64,000 nt of DNA from Mycobacterium marseillense (GTDB lineage Bacteria; Actinomycetota; Actinomycetes; Mycobacteriales; Mycobacteriaceae), in NCBI RefSeq assembly GCF_010731675.1, contig NZ_AP022584.1, positions 868,001 through 932,000 of the forward strand. The letters run 5' to 3'. How positions within the stretch are numbered: position 1 is the stretch's first letter; the number at the start of each line of letters is the position of its first letter. Both the position numbers and the translations under genes were made by a program. Below, one piece after another: positions 10,955 to 19,545 of the stretch. The notes under the pieces are model-generated. The model did no database searches, was not told where the DNA came from, and worked only from the letters and a program-made list of their open reading frames with translations.

Positions 10955-12106
10955 CTAGCGCAGGTTGGTGGGGTTGAGATCCTCGGGCATCTGCTGTCCG
11001 GCGTCCTCGTAGGCCTGCTTGATCGCGGCCATCGCCGGGGCGCCGTAGTCGCGCTTTTTCGCCACCACCGTGTCGTAGCTGGCCCGCAGCGGGTCCAAAT
11101 GCCCACGGAATTCCGGGATCACGTAGCGCCCCATCAGTTCATAGCTGCGCAGCGTGGTCTCGCGGTCGGCCCAGTCGCCGGCCAGCACCAGGAAGCCGCC
11201 GAACCCGCCGGTGATGTTCTGTAGCCGGTGCAACGCCTCGATCATGTCGTCGGGCGTGCCGACGATCGCGGCGTCCTCCTCGATCTCTTGCTCCAGCGTG
11301 TAGTCGTTCTTCAGCCCGGCGACCCGCTTGAAGTACCCGATGCGTTCGGCCTCGCGACCCTCGCGGACCTCGGCCTTGGCCTGTTCCCGTGTGGGCGCCA
11401 GGTGCGCGCGGATCACCAGGCGCCACTCCTCGCGCCGCAGTTGCTTGCCGCTCTCCGCGGCGGCCTTCTCCCCCAGCGCCCAGTGCGCGGCCAGATCCTT
11501 CTTCCCGCCGATCAGCCCGGCGCCGAGCGACAGCACCCCGACCCCGTGCGTACCCGCCGCCGTCATGCCCGACGGCGAAGTGCTCGACGCGACGGCGATC
11601 GGCATCGAACCGTTCACCGGAAGCAGTTGCAGCCGAGCCTCTTCCAACGTGAACCAGTCGCTGTGGTGGGTGACGGTCTCACCGGCCAGCAGCCGAATGA
11701 TCACCCCGAGCGCTTCGTTCATCCGCGGCCGCTGGGTCACCGGGTCGATGCCCATCATCGTCGCGTCGGAGATCAGCGCGCCCGGACCAACTCCCAGCAT
11801 CGCCCGGCCGTGGGTCAGGTAGTCGAGTTGCACGAACCGGTCGGCCACCATCATCGGGTGGTGGTACGGCAGGCTGACCACCCCGGAACCCAGCCGGATC
11901 CGCCGGGTCCGTTGCCCGGCGACCGCCAGGAACATCGCGGGATCGGCGATGTTCTCCCACGCAGCAGAGTGATGCTCGCCGACCCACGCCTCGTCGAATC
12001 CCCAGCGGTCACACCACTCGATCAGTTCGAGGTCGCGCTCATAGGTGGTCAGCGGGCTTTCGCGCACGGGGTGGTAGGGCGCGATGAAGGTTCCAAAGCT
12101 CAGCAT
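10955..12106 (-). CDS. LLM-class flavin-dependent monooxygenase (LimB-like) 1
   Basis: A 383-residue bacterial luciferase-like TIM barrel. The N terminus SFGTFIAPYHPVRESPLTTY and the block WVGEHHSAAWENIADPAMFLA match the group annotated as limonene monooxygenase or alkanal monooxygenase alpha. GVGPGALISDATMMGID is the flavin-phosphate region. It would use reduced FMN (possibly F420) and O2 to oxygenate a hydrophobic substrate. It is paralogous to the genes at 16847 and 38903. Its start is 25 bp from a TetR-like operator shared with the 16847 gene, and it is divergent from the enoyl-CoA hydratase-like gene. The substrate is unknown. Confidence 0.88.
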   Translation of the reverse strand: MLSFGTFIAPYHPVRESPLTTYERDLELIEWCDRWGFDEAWVGEHHSAAWENIADPAMFLAVAGQRTRRIRLGSGVVSLPYHHPMMVADRFVQLDYLTHGRAMLGVGPGALISDATMMGIDPVTQRPRMNEALGVIIRLLAGETVTHHSDWFTLEEARLQLLPVNGSMPIAVASSTSPSGMTAAGTHGVGVLSLGAGLIGGKKDLAAHWALGEKAAAESGKQLRREEWRLVIRAHLAPTREQAKAEVREGREAERIGYFKRVAGLKNDYTLEQEIEEDAAIVGTPDDMIEALHRLQNITGGFGGFLVLAGDWADRETTLRSYELMGRYVIPEFRGHLDPLRASYDTVVAKKRDYGAPAMAAIKQAYEDAGQQMPEDLNPTNLR

Positions 12107-12130
12107 GCCGTCCAGCTCCTATAATCTACG

Positions 12131-12146
12131 TCAACGTTCATGTTCA
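12131..12146. promoter_or_regulatory. TetR-type operator, site 1
   Basis: TCAACGTTCATGTTCA, an imperfect copy of the 16-bp palindrome found at 12993-13008. It lies in the 64-bp gap between the divergent monooxygenase (start 12106) and enoyl-CoA hydratase-like (start 12171) genes, about 25 bp from each start, where one bound repressor could block both. The preceding AATCTACG is shared with the site at 18061. Confidence 0.6.
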
Positions 12147-12170
12147 AGTAATGCTGTGAGGGGGCGTCCG

Positions 12171-12944
12171 ATGCTCGATTCCGCCGCGTACCGCACCATC
12201 GACGTCGCGGTCGACGACGCGACCGCCGTGGCGGTGCTGACGTTGAACCGCCCCGACAAGGCCAATGCCGTTGACGACGTGATGCATTCGGAGCTGTCCC
12301 GGGTGTTCGCGGCAGCCCAGGACGACGCCCGCGTGCGTGCCGTGGTGCTGACCGGTGCGGGCCGGACCTTTTCCGCCGGCGGCGACGAATCCAGCGATCG
12401 CCAGTACGCGACCGCCTCGGGGCGCACCCCGATCGAGGAGGCGCGCCACATCGTCGACGACATCGTCGGGCTGGCCAAGCCCCTCGTCGCCGCGGTCAAC
12501 GGCCACGCGATCGGACTCGGCGCGGTGCTGGCGACCCTGGCCGACGTCTCCTACATGGCCGAATCGGCGAAGCTTGGTGATCTGCACGTGCACGCCGCGC
12601 TGCCCGCCGGCAACGGCGCGGCGGTGATCTGGCCGCTGCTCGTCGGGCTCAACCGCGCCAAGCACCTGCTGATGACGGGCGAAATCCTCACCGCCGCAGA
12701 GGCCGAACGCTTCGGGCTGATCACCCGCGCTGTCCCGCCCGGCGAGGTGTTGCCGTCCGCCATGGCGATGGCGCACCGGCTCGCGACGCTGGCACCCCAA
12801 GCCGTCCAGGGCACCAAGGCGGCGGTGAATCGGCTGCTCGCGATGGCCTCCGGCGCGGTGCTGCCCTACTCCCTCGCCCTCGAGGCGGCCGCCATGGAGC
12901 ACGACGACTTTCGCGCCGCGATGGCAAGGCTGGGCCGCGGGTGA
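12171..12944 (+). CDS. Enoyl-CoA hydratase/isomerase-family protein
   Basis: 257 residues with the crotonase fold. The first oxyanion loop is RTFSAGGDESS; the second is NGHAIGLGAVLATLADVSYM. The region that normally carries the catalytic Glu pair reads AKLGDLHVHAALPAGNGAAV, so the second catalytic Glu of hydratases is not evident and the activity may be isomerase, hydrolase or lyase rather than hydration. ATG 12171 gives the family length; upstream in-frame sequence overlaps the operator. It is divergent from the luciferase-like gene and probably co-regulated through the shared operator. Confidence 0.88.
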   Translation: MLDSAAYRTIDVAVDDATAVAVLTLNRPDKANAVDDVMHSELSRVFAAAQDDARVRAVVLTGAGRTFSAGGDESSDRQYATASGRTPIEEARHIVDDIVGLAKPLVAAVNGHAIGLGAVLATLADVSYMAESAKLGDLHVHAALPAGNGAAVIWPLLVGLNRAKHLLMTGEILTAAEAERFGLITRAVPPGEVLPSAMAMAHRLATLAPQAVQGTKAAVNRLLAMASGAVLPYSLALEAAAMEHDDFRAAMARLGRG

Positions 12945-12992
12945 GGCTTGCATCAGTAGGGACGCTAAAACGCCGCCCGACATTTGTCAACG

Positions 12993-13008
12993 TCAACGTT
13001 CACGTTGA
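12993..13008. promoter_or_regulatory. TetR-type operator, perfect palindrome (site 2)
   Basis: TCAACGT-TC-ACGTTGA, perfect 7-bp arms around a 2-bp spacer, 67 bp before the TetR start at 13075, with an extra half site GTCAACGT just upstream. It probably mediates autoregulation. Related copies are at 12131 and 18061. Confidence 0.7.
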
Positions 13009-13074
13009 TAACTGCGTTAATCCTCAGGTCAGCTCGCCTGATGGCGTATTTTTGTCAGGGCGACAGCTCGTCAC

Positions 13075-13731
13075 ATGAGGAGGCCGACGATTCCAGCCGC
13101 ACGCCAGCAGAGCGACAACGCTCGGCGCCGCCATGAGCGGCGAAACGCCGACCGCCGCGCGTCCAACGAGCGGTGGCAGACCATTCTCAAGGGCGCAACG
13201 GAGGTCTTTCTCCGTGAAGGGTTCGCCCGGGCGCGGCTCGAGGACGTCGCCATCGAGGTGGGCATCAATCGTGCCTCGCTGTACTACTACGTGGGCACCA
13301 AAGAGGAATTGCTTGTCGCGCTCATCGAACAGCCGGCCTACGAGATGACCCGGCATTGCCGCGAAGCGCTCGAGTCGGGCGCCGCGCCGGACGAGAAATT
13401 GCGCCGCGCGCTGGGCGCCTACATCAGCGACCTCGCCGCCTATCCCGAGCTTTTCCTGCTGTTCGGCGAATCCCAGCACATCGCAACCATTCCGGAGGCG
13501 CAGGGCATCGTCGCCAACGCCGACGCCTATGGCAAGACGCTGCTGGCGATCATCGAGGAGGGCGTCGCGGGTGGGGTGTTCCGCTCGGATCTGGACCCGC
13601 GGCTGGCGATGCTCGGCATCCTGGGCATGCACAACTGGATTCACCGTTGGTATGTGCCCGGGGGCCGCAATTCGCTGACCGAGATCGGCGACGCCTTCGC
13701 CGCCATGGTGCTCTCCGGCCTGCGCCCCTGA
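13075..13731 (+). CDS. TetR-family transcriptional regulator
   Basis: 218 residues. The N-terminal HTH (about residues 32-80) reads ILKGATEVFLREGFARARLE then VAIEVGINRASLYYYVGTKE, the classic TetR recognition helix. The C-terminal half is a helical ligand pocket (TetR_C type). A basic, Arg-rich tail of about 30 residues precedes the HTH, so a later start is possible, although no convincing ribosome site is seen. The palindrome upstream, repeated before two luciferase-like monooxygenase genes, makes it the likely local regulator of that catabolic cluster. The ligand is unknown. Confidence 0.9.
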   Translation: MRRPTIPAARQQSDNARRRHERRNADRRASNERWQTILKGATEVFLREGFARARLEDVAIEVGINRASLYYYVGTKEELLVALIEQPAYEMTRHCREALESGAAPDEKLRRALGAYISDLAAYPELFLLFGESQHIATIPEAQGIVANADAYGKTLLAIIEEGVAGGVFRSDLDPRLAMLGILGMHNWIHRWYVPGGRNSLTEIGDAFAAMVLSGLRP

Positions 13732-13737
13732 CCCCGG

Positions 13738-13749
13738 ACTGTACGCAAT
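13738..13749. promoter_or_regulatory. GntR-type operator, distal site upstream of the CMD-gntR-SDR operon
   Basis: ACTGTACGCAAT matches the inferred 12-mer ATTGTATGCAAT at 10 of 12 positions. It lies 63 bp upstream of the better site at 13801 and about 120 bp before the operon's first gene. Confidence 0.4.
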
Positions 13750-13800
13750 CTCGCCGGTTGGTCCGCAGCGAGCTGCGTTGACGGGCGGGCGGGACCTGAG

Positions 13801-13812
13801 ATTGAATGCAAT
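13801..13812. promoter_or_regulatory. GntR-type operator, proximal site
   Basis: ATTGAATGCAAT, embedded in a 16-bp inverted repeat with 6-bp arms AGATTG and CAATCT (13799-13814). It sits 44 bp before the first gene of the operon that encodes a GntR regulator. The pattern resembles the ATTGTATACAAT operators described for VanR-type (FCD-domain) GntR proteins. Confidence 0.6.
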
Positions 13813-13856
13813 CTGCAGCGCTGCCCGATTCAATCCGCCACCCGAGAGGAGCCGCC

Positions 13857-14498
13857 ATGCCGCGTCTGGAGCCGATCCCCCGGGGCGATGTCACCGACGA
13901 GTTCACGCGCAAGATGTACGACTTCATGTTCGGCGATCGCGATCCGGTCGCCGAGCCGGGCACCGTCGGCGGCACCCCCGGCAACTGGTGGACGGTCATG
14001 GCGCAGTCCCCCGCCGCACTGCGGCACGCCGTGCGCGGCTTCCGCCTGTACCGCGAAGAGGTGACCATCCGCGCGGATCATCGTGAGCTGGGCCAGATCC
14101 GGGCGGGCTGGGTGGTCGGCAGCCAGTTCGTCTTCTCGCAACACTGCAAGGCGTGCCGGTCGGCCGGACTGTCCGAGGAGAAGATCGCGGCCATCCCGTC
14201 CTGGCCGACCGCCGACTGCTTCGACCGGACCGAGCGGCTGTTGCTGGCCTACACGGATTGCCTTGCCGGACAGCATGGCCGGGTGCCCGAACGGCTGATG
14301 GATCAGCTGCGGGAGGTCTTCACCGACACCGAGATCCTCGAATTCACTTACACCACCACGATGTACGTGATGCACGCGATCATGTCCCGGGCGCTGCGGC
14401 TGGAGTTCGACGACGTCGACGACCCGACCGTGGAGGTGGTCGACCCGGATGGCGGCGGTGTGCTCGACATCGGCGCCGCGACCTCCGGGCGTGACTGA
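13857..14498 (+). CDS. Carboxymuconolactone decarboxylase-family (AhpD-like) protein
   Basis: 213 residues, starting at ATG 13857, which has GAGAGGA 6 bp upstream (the ATG at 13806 is within the operator region). The CMD/AhpD-like helical fold contains a CxxC redox pair, SQHCKACRSAGLSEEKI, near residue 100. CMD proteins of this kind are peroxidase-like or decarboxylating enzymes. The CxxC favours a thiol-dependent peroxidase or reductase role over true gamma-carboxymuconolactone decarboxylation. It is first gene of an operon with the GntR regulator (1-bp gap) and an SDR. Confidence 0.85.
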   Translation: MPRLEPIPRGDVTDEFTRKMYDFMFGDRDPVAEPGTVGGTPGNWWTVMAQSPAALRHAVRGFRLYREEVTIRADHRELGQIRAGWVVGSQFVFSQHCKACRSAGLSEEKIAAIPSWPTADCFDRTERLLLAYTDCLAGQHGRVPERLMDQLREVFTDTEILEFTYTTTMYVMHAIMSRALRLEFDDVDDPTVEVVDPDGGGVLDIGAATSGRD

Positions 14499-14499
14499 C

Positions 14500-15195
14500 A
14501 TGACCAAGATGGACGGCCGGTCGGAGCTGGCGTACCGGCTGATCAGGCGCGCCATCGCCGAGGGCGAGTTCGAACCGGGTTCGCGGTTGGTCGAACAGCG
14601 CATCGGCGAGATGTTCGACCTGTCCCGCACCCCGGTGCGGGAAGCGTTGCGGGCCTTGGCCGCCGACGGCCTGGTCACCATCGAACGCAACCGCGGTGCC
14701 ATCGTCGCGACGATGTCCGACACCGACATCCGCGACCAGTATGAGCTGCGCGCCCGGCTGGAGTCGCTGGCCGCCGAGCGCGCGGCGACGCGGATGGGTG
14801 CTGACGGCGTCGCGGCCCTCGACGCCGCGATCGCCGAGTTTGACGAGGGTATCGAACTGATGTCCGGCGGTTCGCCCGACGCCGGCCTGCGCCGTATCAC
14901 CGCCGCCAACAGCGCCTTTCACCAGGCGATCGTCGCGGGCGCGCAGCATCGGCGGCTGTCCGCGCTGCTTGAGCACGCCGTCGATATCCCCTTGGTGTAC
15001 CAGGTGTTTCGGCATCAAACGCGGCAGGAACGCGAGCGGTCCAACCTGTTCCACCGCATGGTGCGCGACGCGATCGCGGACGGCGAGTCGCAGCGCGCCG
15101 GCGCCTTGATGGCCGAGCACATCCTGCAGGGTCGCGATTCCCTGCTGATGCTGCGGTCGCAGCAGGGACGCGAGACCGAAACGCACGCTTCGTGA
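14500..15195 (+). CDS. GntR-family regulator, FCD (VanR-like) subgroup
   Basis: 231 residues. The N-terminal winged HTH reads LIRRAIAEGEFEPGSRLVEQ then LSRTPVREALRALAADGLV, the GntR signature. The C-terminal all-helical FCD ligand domain shows a metal-site pattern (DQYELRARLES; NSAFHQAIV; HRMVRDAIADGE). Typical effectors of the subgroup are carboxylates or aromatic acids. It starts 1 bp after the CMD stop codon and overlaps the SDR by 4 bp (GTGA), so the three genes are one operon. The operators at 13738, 13801, 21859 and 21931 are assigned to it by inference. Confidence 0.92.
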   Translation: MTKMDGRSELAYRLIRRAIAEGEFEPGSRLVEQRIGEMFDLSRTPVREALRALAADGLVTIERNRGAIVATMSDTDIRDQYELRARLESLAAERAATRMGADGVAALDAAIAEFDEGIELMSGGSPDAGLRRITAANSAFHQAIVAGAQHRRLSALLEHAVDIPLVYQVFRHQTRQERERSNLFHRMVRDAIADGESQRAGALMAEHILQGRDSLLMLRSQQGRETETHAS

Positions 15196-15962
15196 CTGCC
15201 GGAGTCGGCGAGCGTTTCCGGCTGGACGGGCGTGTCGCCGTGGTGACCGGCGCGACGTCCGAGCTGGGTCTGGCGATCGCACGGGCGCTCGGCGCGGCGG
15301 GCGCGCGAATCGCCCTGGCGGGCCGGCGACTCGGCGACATCGAAACCAGTTGCGCCGCGTTGCGCGATGGCGGCATCGACGCCGCCGCCTTCCAGGTCGA
15401 CGTGGCCGACCCCGAATCCTGCACGTCCGCAACGGGTCAGGTCGTCGACCGGTTCGGCGCCGTGGACGTGCTGGTCAACAACGCCGGCGTGGGCACAGCC
15501 GCGCCCGCGACTCGCGAAGACCCCGACCAGTTCCGGCGCACTCTGGAGGTGAACCTCATGGGTGCCTACTGGATGAGCCAGGCCTGCGGGCGGTTGATGC
15601 CGCCCGGCTCGGCGGTGGTGATGATCAGCAGCATCCTGGGGCTGACGACGACCTCGCTACCGCAGGCCGGCTACGTGTCGAGCAAGGCGGGGCTGCTGGG
15701 CCTGACCCGGGATTTGGCCCGGCAGTGGACCGGCCGCAAGGGGATTCGGGTCAACGCCGTGGCGCCCGGCTTCCTGTCGACGGGCCTGACCGCATACACC
15801 CCGGACGGCTTCAACGACGAATTCGTCGCCACTCGCGTGCCCGCGGCGCGGCTGGGTGAACCCGACGAGGTCGCCGCCGCAGTCCTGTTCCTGGCGAGCC
15901 CGGCCTCCTCATTCGTCAGCGGCGCCGTGCTGCCCGTCGACGGTGGCGCCCTGATCACCTGA
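15192..15962 (+). CDS. Short-chain dehydrogenase/reductase
   Basis: 256 residues, classical SDR. The cofactor loop is VVTGATSELGLAIARALGAA (TGxxxxxG). NNAGVG is in the middle, the catalytic Ser is in VVMISSILG, and YVSSKAG gives the YxxxK pair. The C-terminal AGFLSTGLT and SGAVLPVDGGA are typical. It starts at GTG 15192, overlapping the gntR stop. An acidic residue after strand 2 is not obvious (GRRLGD), so NADP(H) is possible. Its 3' end overlaps the oppositely oriented luciferase-like gene by 54 bp. Confidence 0.9.
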   Translation: MTAGVGERFRLDGRVAVVTGATSELGLAIARALGAAGARIALAGRRLGDIETSCAALRDGGIDAAAFQVDVADPESCTSATGQVVDRFGAVDVLVNNAGVGTAAPATREDPDQFRRTLEVNLMGAYWMSQACGRLMPPGSAVVMISSILGLTTTSLPQAGYVSSKAGLLGLTRDLARQWTGRKGIRVNAVAPGFLSTGLTAYTPDGFNDEFVATRVPAARLGEPDEVAAAVLFLASPASSFVSGAVLPVDGGALIT

Positions 15963-16850
15963 GCGACGCGCGAATAGCAGGCCCCGCAGGTGTTCGGTGA
16001 CGGCGGGGTCGATCAGGTCAGGTTCGTAGAGCAGTTCGGGCGGGAAATACAGCACGATCTCGTCGATGCCTACCTGGTGCCAACCGGCCACCCATTCGTC
16101 GAACGCCCGCACCGACGACCAGATGGGATCCGGTGTGGTCGCGGGATTGCCGGCCAACAGTTGGCGCCGGATGGTCGAGGGGTCACGGCCCGATTCGGCG
16201 CAGTATTCGTCGAGGGCGGCCGACCGCCGTGTGGTGATGTCCAGCAGCCGCCGCGACGACAGGCCCCAGCCGCCGAACGAGCTCCAGATGTCCCCGAAGC
16301 GGGCGACCAACCGCAGGCTTGAATCGTCGTGTGCGGCAATGCAGATCGGCGGCCGTGGCCGCTGCAGCGGCGCGGGCCGTAATCGCAGGCCGTCAGCCCG
16401 GTAGTAGGCGCCGTCGAAGTCGACCGGTTCGGCGCGCAGCAGCCCGTCGATCAGCTCGACCGCCTCGGCGAACCGCGCCGCGCGCTCGTCGCGCGACCAG
16501 GGTTCGGTGCCGACCAGTTCGTGATCCGTCGGCGCGTAACCGGCGCCGATCCCCAACTGCAGCCGCCCGCCCGACATGTTTTCGACCGTGGCGGCCTGGC
16601 GGGCCAGCACCGCCGGGTGGCGCAGGATGACATTGGAGACCAAGGGGCCCAGCAGGATGTGTCGGGTGCAGTTGGCCAGGCCGGCCAGCGTGGTAAACGC
16701 CTCGAACCAATTCGACCTGGGCGCTTGGGGATTGGCTCCATGATCATCGATCCACAGGCTGCGGAAGCCCAGCTCTTCGGCGCGTTCGCAGCGGTCCACC
16801 AGCGTGGGCCAGGCGACGTTGGGAAACAGCAGCGCCCCGAAGTCGGTCAC
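15909..16850 (-). CDS. LLM-class (F420-type) oxidoreductase
   Basis: A 313-residue luciferase-like TIM barrel of the shorter group often called F420-dependent: N-terminal FGALLFPNVAWPTLVDRCER, ELGFRSLWIDDHG, GPLVSNVILRHPAVLARQAA and GGRLQLGIGAGYAPTDHE are diagnostic. The deazaflavin F420 is the likelier cofactor in mycobacteria, but FMN cannot be excluded. The start overlaps the stop of the upstream luciferase-like gene (ATGA at 16847-16850), so it is the second gene of a minus-strand operon. The last 18 codons lie antisense to the SDR end. Confidence 0.88.
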   Translation of the reverse strand: MTDFGALLFPNVAWPTLVDRCERAEELGFRSLWIDDHGANPQAPRSNWFEAFTTLAGLANCTRHILLGPLVSNVILRHPAVLARQAATVENMSGGRLQLGIGAGYAPTDHELVGTEPWSRDERAARFAEAVELIDGLLRAEPVDFDGAYYRADGLRLRPAPLQRPRPPICIAAHDDSSLRLVARFGDIWSSFGGWGLSSRRLLDITTRRSAALDEYCAESGRDPSTIRRQLLAGNPATTPDPIWSSVRAFDEWVAGWHQVGIDEIVLYFPPELLYEPDLIDPAVTEHLRGLLFARRSGDQGATVDGQHGAADE

Positions 16851-18046
16851 CGGCTCGCGTGCAGCGATTCGGTCCGGGCGTCGTTCTCGGCGCGGCGGCG
16901 AGCCTCCCGCTCCTCCAGAAATTGTTGTGTGGCACCGACGATCGCGTTGGTGATATTGCCCATCAGCGTTTCACGGTGGAAGATCGTCCAGTCGCGGCTG
17001 CGCTCGAGTGGTTCGAGCGAGTCCTGGAACACCGGCATGACGTAGCGGCTGAACAGCTCGTAGGAGCGCAGCGTGGCCTCGCGGTTGGCCCACTCGTGCG
17101 CCATCAGCAGGTAGGTGCCGAAGCCGCCGGATTGTTTCTCGAGCCGGCGTAGTTGCTCGATCGCCATCTCGGGAGTGCCGATCACTCCGACTCCGGTCTC
17201 GTTGACCGCGGCCACGATGTCCTCGCCCGGATCGAAATCTCCCAAAATCGGTATCGCGCCGACATTTTGGAAGTAGTCCACCCACTGTGCCAGGCCCGCC
17301 TCGACCTCCTTGCGGGCCTGGTCCTCGGACTCGGCGAGGTGCATCGGTCCGCACATCCGCCAGCCCTGGCGGCTCACGGTGGTGCCGTGCGCGGCGGCGG
17401 TTTCGGTTGCGGTGCGCCAATTGCGGGCCAGCGCATCGAAGGCCTTCTTCTGGGTGGCCGCGATCGAGAGCAGCCCGATGCCGAACTTGCCCGCCGCCAC
17501 CGGGCCGGAGGGCGATGCCGTCACCGCCACGCTGACCTCGATGTTGGGCTTGCTGTACGGGCGCAGCTGCAACCGGGCGTCGCGCAGGGTGAACCAGTCG
17601 GTCTCCCGGTTGACCGGCGCCTCGCCGCGCCATAGTTCCAGCACCGCGTCCAGGGACTCGAGCATCATGTCCCGCTGTCGTGTGGTCTCGATGCCCATCA
17701 TGTACGCGTCCCCGGGCAGCGCGCCCGGCCCGACCCCGACGATCAGGCGCCCCCGCGTGAGGTGGTCGAGTTGCACCATGCGGTCGGCGAACATGAAGGG
17801 GTGGTGGTACGGCAGGGAGGCCACGCCGGTGCCCAGTCGGATCCGTTTGGTGCGGGCCGCCGCCGTCGCGATCATCAGGTCCGGCGCTCCGATGATTTCC
17901 GTTCCGCCGGAATGGTGTTCGCCGAACCAGGCTTCCTCGTAGCCGAGGTTCTCGACGGCCTCTACTAGTTGCAGGTCACGCTCGAAGGCGAGCGTCGGGT
18001 TGTCGCCGACCATGTGGTACGGGGCGATGAAGACACCAAAGCGCAT
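16847..18046 (-). CDS. LLM-class flavin-dependent monooxygenase (LimB-like) 2
   Basis: 399 residues, a paralogue of the proteins at 10955 and 38903: MRFGVFIAPYHMVGDNPTLA, EEAWFGEHHSGGTEIIGAPD, GVGPGALPGDAYMMGIET. It ends in a charged helical tail (EEREARRRAENDAR). A TetR-like operator lies 15 bp before the start. On the minus strand TAGATT lies 6 bp before the ATG, so the transcript may be leaderless. Being translationally coupled to the shorter LLM protein suggests that the two act on the same substrate series. Confidence 0.9.
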   Translation of the reverse strand: MRFGVFIAPYHMVGDNPTLAFERDLQLVEAVENLGYEEAWFGEHHSGGTEIIGAPDLMIATAAARTKRIRLGTGVASLPYHHPFMFADRMVQLDHLTRGRLIVGVGPGALPGDAYMMGIETTRQRDMMLESLDAVLELWRGEAPVNRETDWFTLRDARLQLRPYSKPNIEVSVAVTASPSGPVAAGKFGIGLLSIAATQKKAFDALARNWRTATETAAAHGTTVSRQGWRMCGPMHLAESEDQARKEVEAGLAQWVDYFQNVGAIPILGDFDPGEDIVAAVNETGVGVIGTPEMAIEQLRRLEKQSGGFGTYLLMAHEWANREATLRSYELFSRYVMPVFQDSLEPLERSRDWTIFHRETLMGNITNAIVGATQQFLEEREARRRAENDARTESLHASR

Positions 18047-18060
18047 GAGGCGAATCTACG

Positions 18061-18076
18061 TCTACGTTCACGTTCA
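18061..18076. promoter_or_regulatory. TetR-type operator, site 3
   Basis: TCTACGTTCACGTTCA, 15 bp upstream of the luciferase-like monooxygenase start at 18046, preceded by the same AATCTACG as site 1. It overlaps the expected -35 of the minus-strand promoter, consistent with repression. Confidence 0.6.
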
Positions 18077-18154
18077 TGCAAGCCGCGGCCGAGCAGACGC
18101 AGGATCGCGTGCTGGGGTGCCCTATCGTGCGATTATGCGTCTGCTCGCGGGGTT

Positions 18155-19528
18155 TTAGTCCAGGTTCGCCGCGTGCCGTGCCAGGCGCTTGGCGCGTTCC
18201 ATGTCGTAGTGCTTGCGGGTGACCAGGCGCTGCGCGAACAGGCCGCCCCCGGACTGCACGTTGGTCACCAGATGCCAGCCGCCGTAGGAATCGGCCGTGG
18301 TGTCGCGAATCGCATGGAACAGCTTGGCGCGGGCGTCCCCGGACACCTCGGAGGCGCCGGTCAAATACTTGCGCAGCTGGGGGCCGATGTCCGGGTTGTC
18401 CAGGTCCGCCATCGACGGCGTCGTGATCACCCCGCCCCCGGCGATGTCGTGCAGATGACGGACCATCAGGTTGAAGTTCGCCGCGCCAAGGTATTTGGTC
18501 GCGTTCGTGTACAGGTCGTCGGGATAGTAGTAGCCCTCGGGTGTGGTGTGCGCGTTGCTGATCGCGGCCTCCATGCCCGCCCGCAGGTTGGTGGCATGGA
18601 TCATCATCTCGTCGATCTTCTCCCGGATATGTGAGACCCGGGCGGTGCCGTTGGCTTCGGCCATTAACTGGGCCAGGCCCACCATCTCGTCGGCCTGTTC
18701 GACCATCACCGCGGTGCCGCCGAGGCGCTCCCACAGGCCCAGGGAATGCGCGAAGATCCCGGCCTGCGCGGCGATGCCGTCGAGGAACACGTGCTCGTGG
18801 GGGACGAACACATCGTCGAAGATCACGAACCCGTCCGGCATGCTGCGCCGGGCGCTCACCGGGTAGTCGCGCTCGTCGCCGCCGCGGGCCTGCACGGTGC
18901 GGCTGATGACGTGCACCCCGGCGGCGCTGACCGGTACCGCGCAGGCGATCGCGTAGTGCTCCTCCCCCGGCTTCATCGACTTCGTCGGCATCACCATCAG
19001 GTGATGGGCGAACGGCGCGGCGCTGATGTGCAGTTTGGCGCCGCGGATCACCACTCCATCGTCGCGGCGCTCCACCACCCGCACGTACTGGTCGGCGTCG
19101 TCCTGCGCGGACGGCGCTTTGGATCGGTCGCCTTTGGAGTCGGTGATGCATTCGGCGATTCGGATGTCATCCCGGCGTGCCTGTGCGACATAGGCATTGA
19201 TACGTGCGACGAATTCGGGGTGGGCGTCGGCGAGGCGCGCCGCCGCCACCACGAGTGTCATCAACGACTGGTAGGTGACGTTGAGCAGCAGGTCCATGCT
19301 GGTGAGGATCGGTACCCGATCGCGCAGCTCCTCGACGCTGCGCGGCGCCTCCACGAGCGGGTTCACCGCGTCGGAGCCCGGCCGGTAGTACTCGTCGTAT
19401 CCGGCGGCCACCGCGTCCAGCGCCGGCGCCAGCAGCGCATCGGTGTCCAGGTCGGCGACCAATTTGCCGTCCTGGTAGATGCGCCGTCCGTCGCGGAGTG
19501 AGTTCTTGTACTGCTCACCGGTCATCAT
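18155..19528 (-). CDS. 4-hydroxyphenylacetate 3-monooxygenase (HpaB)-family flavoprotein
   Basis: 457 residues of the HpaB / 4-hydroxybutyryl-CoA dehydratase superfamily, sharing the acyl-CoA dehydrogenase fold. Landmarks: GEQYKNSLRDGRRIYQDGK at the start, AECITDSKGDRSKAPSAQ, VIRGAKLHISAAPFAHHLMV, and MPDGFVIFDDVFVPHEHVF. The Cys/His ligands of the 4Fe-4S cluster in the dehydratases are not evident, so FADH2-dependent aromatic hydroxylation is more likely. Such enzymes need a separate flavin reductase, and none is adjacent. It lies 17 bp after the fused acyl-CoA dehydrogenase gene, in the same operon. Confidence 0.88.
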   Translation of the reverse strand: MMTGEQYKNSLRDGRRIYQDGKLVADLDTDALLAPALDAVAAGYDEYYRPGSDAVNPLVEAPRSVEELRDRVPILTSMDLLLNVTYQSLMTLVVAAARLADAHPEFVARINAYVAQARRDDIRIAECITDSKGDRSKAPSAQDDADQYVRVVERRDDGVVIRGAKLHISAAPFAHHLMVMPTKSMKPGEEHYAIACAVPVSAAGVHVISRTVQARGGDERDYPVSARRSMPDGFVIFDDVFVPHEHVFLDGIAAQAGIFAHSLGLWERLGGTAVMVEQADEMVGLAQLMAEANGTARVSHIREKIDEMMIHATNLRAGMEAAISNAHTTPEGYYYPDDLYTNATKYLGAANFNLMVRHLHDIAGGGVITTPSMADLDNPDIGPQLRKYLTGASEVSGDARAKLFHAIRDTTADSYGGWHLVTNVQSGGGLFAQRLVTRKHYDMERAKRLARHAANLD

Positions 19529-19545
19529 GGTCGCTGCGTTCTCCT

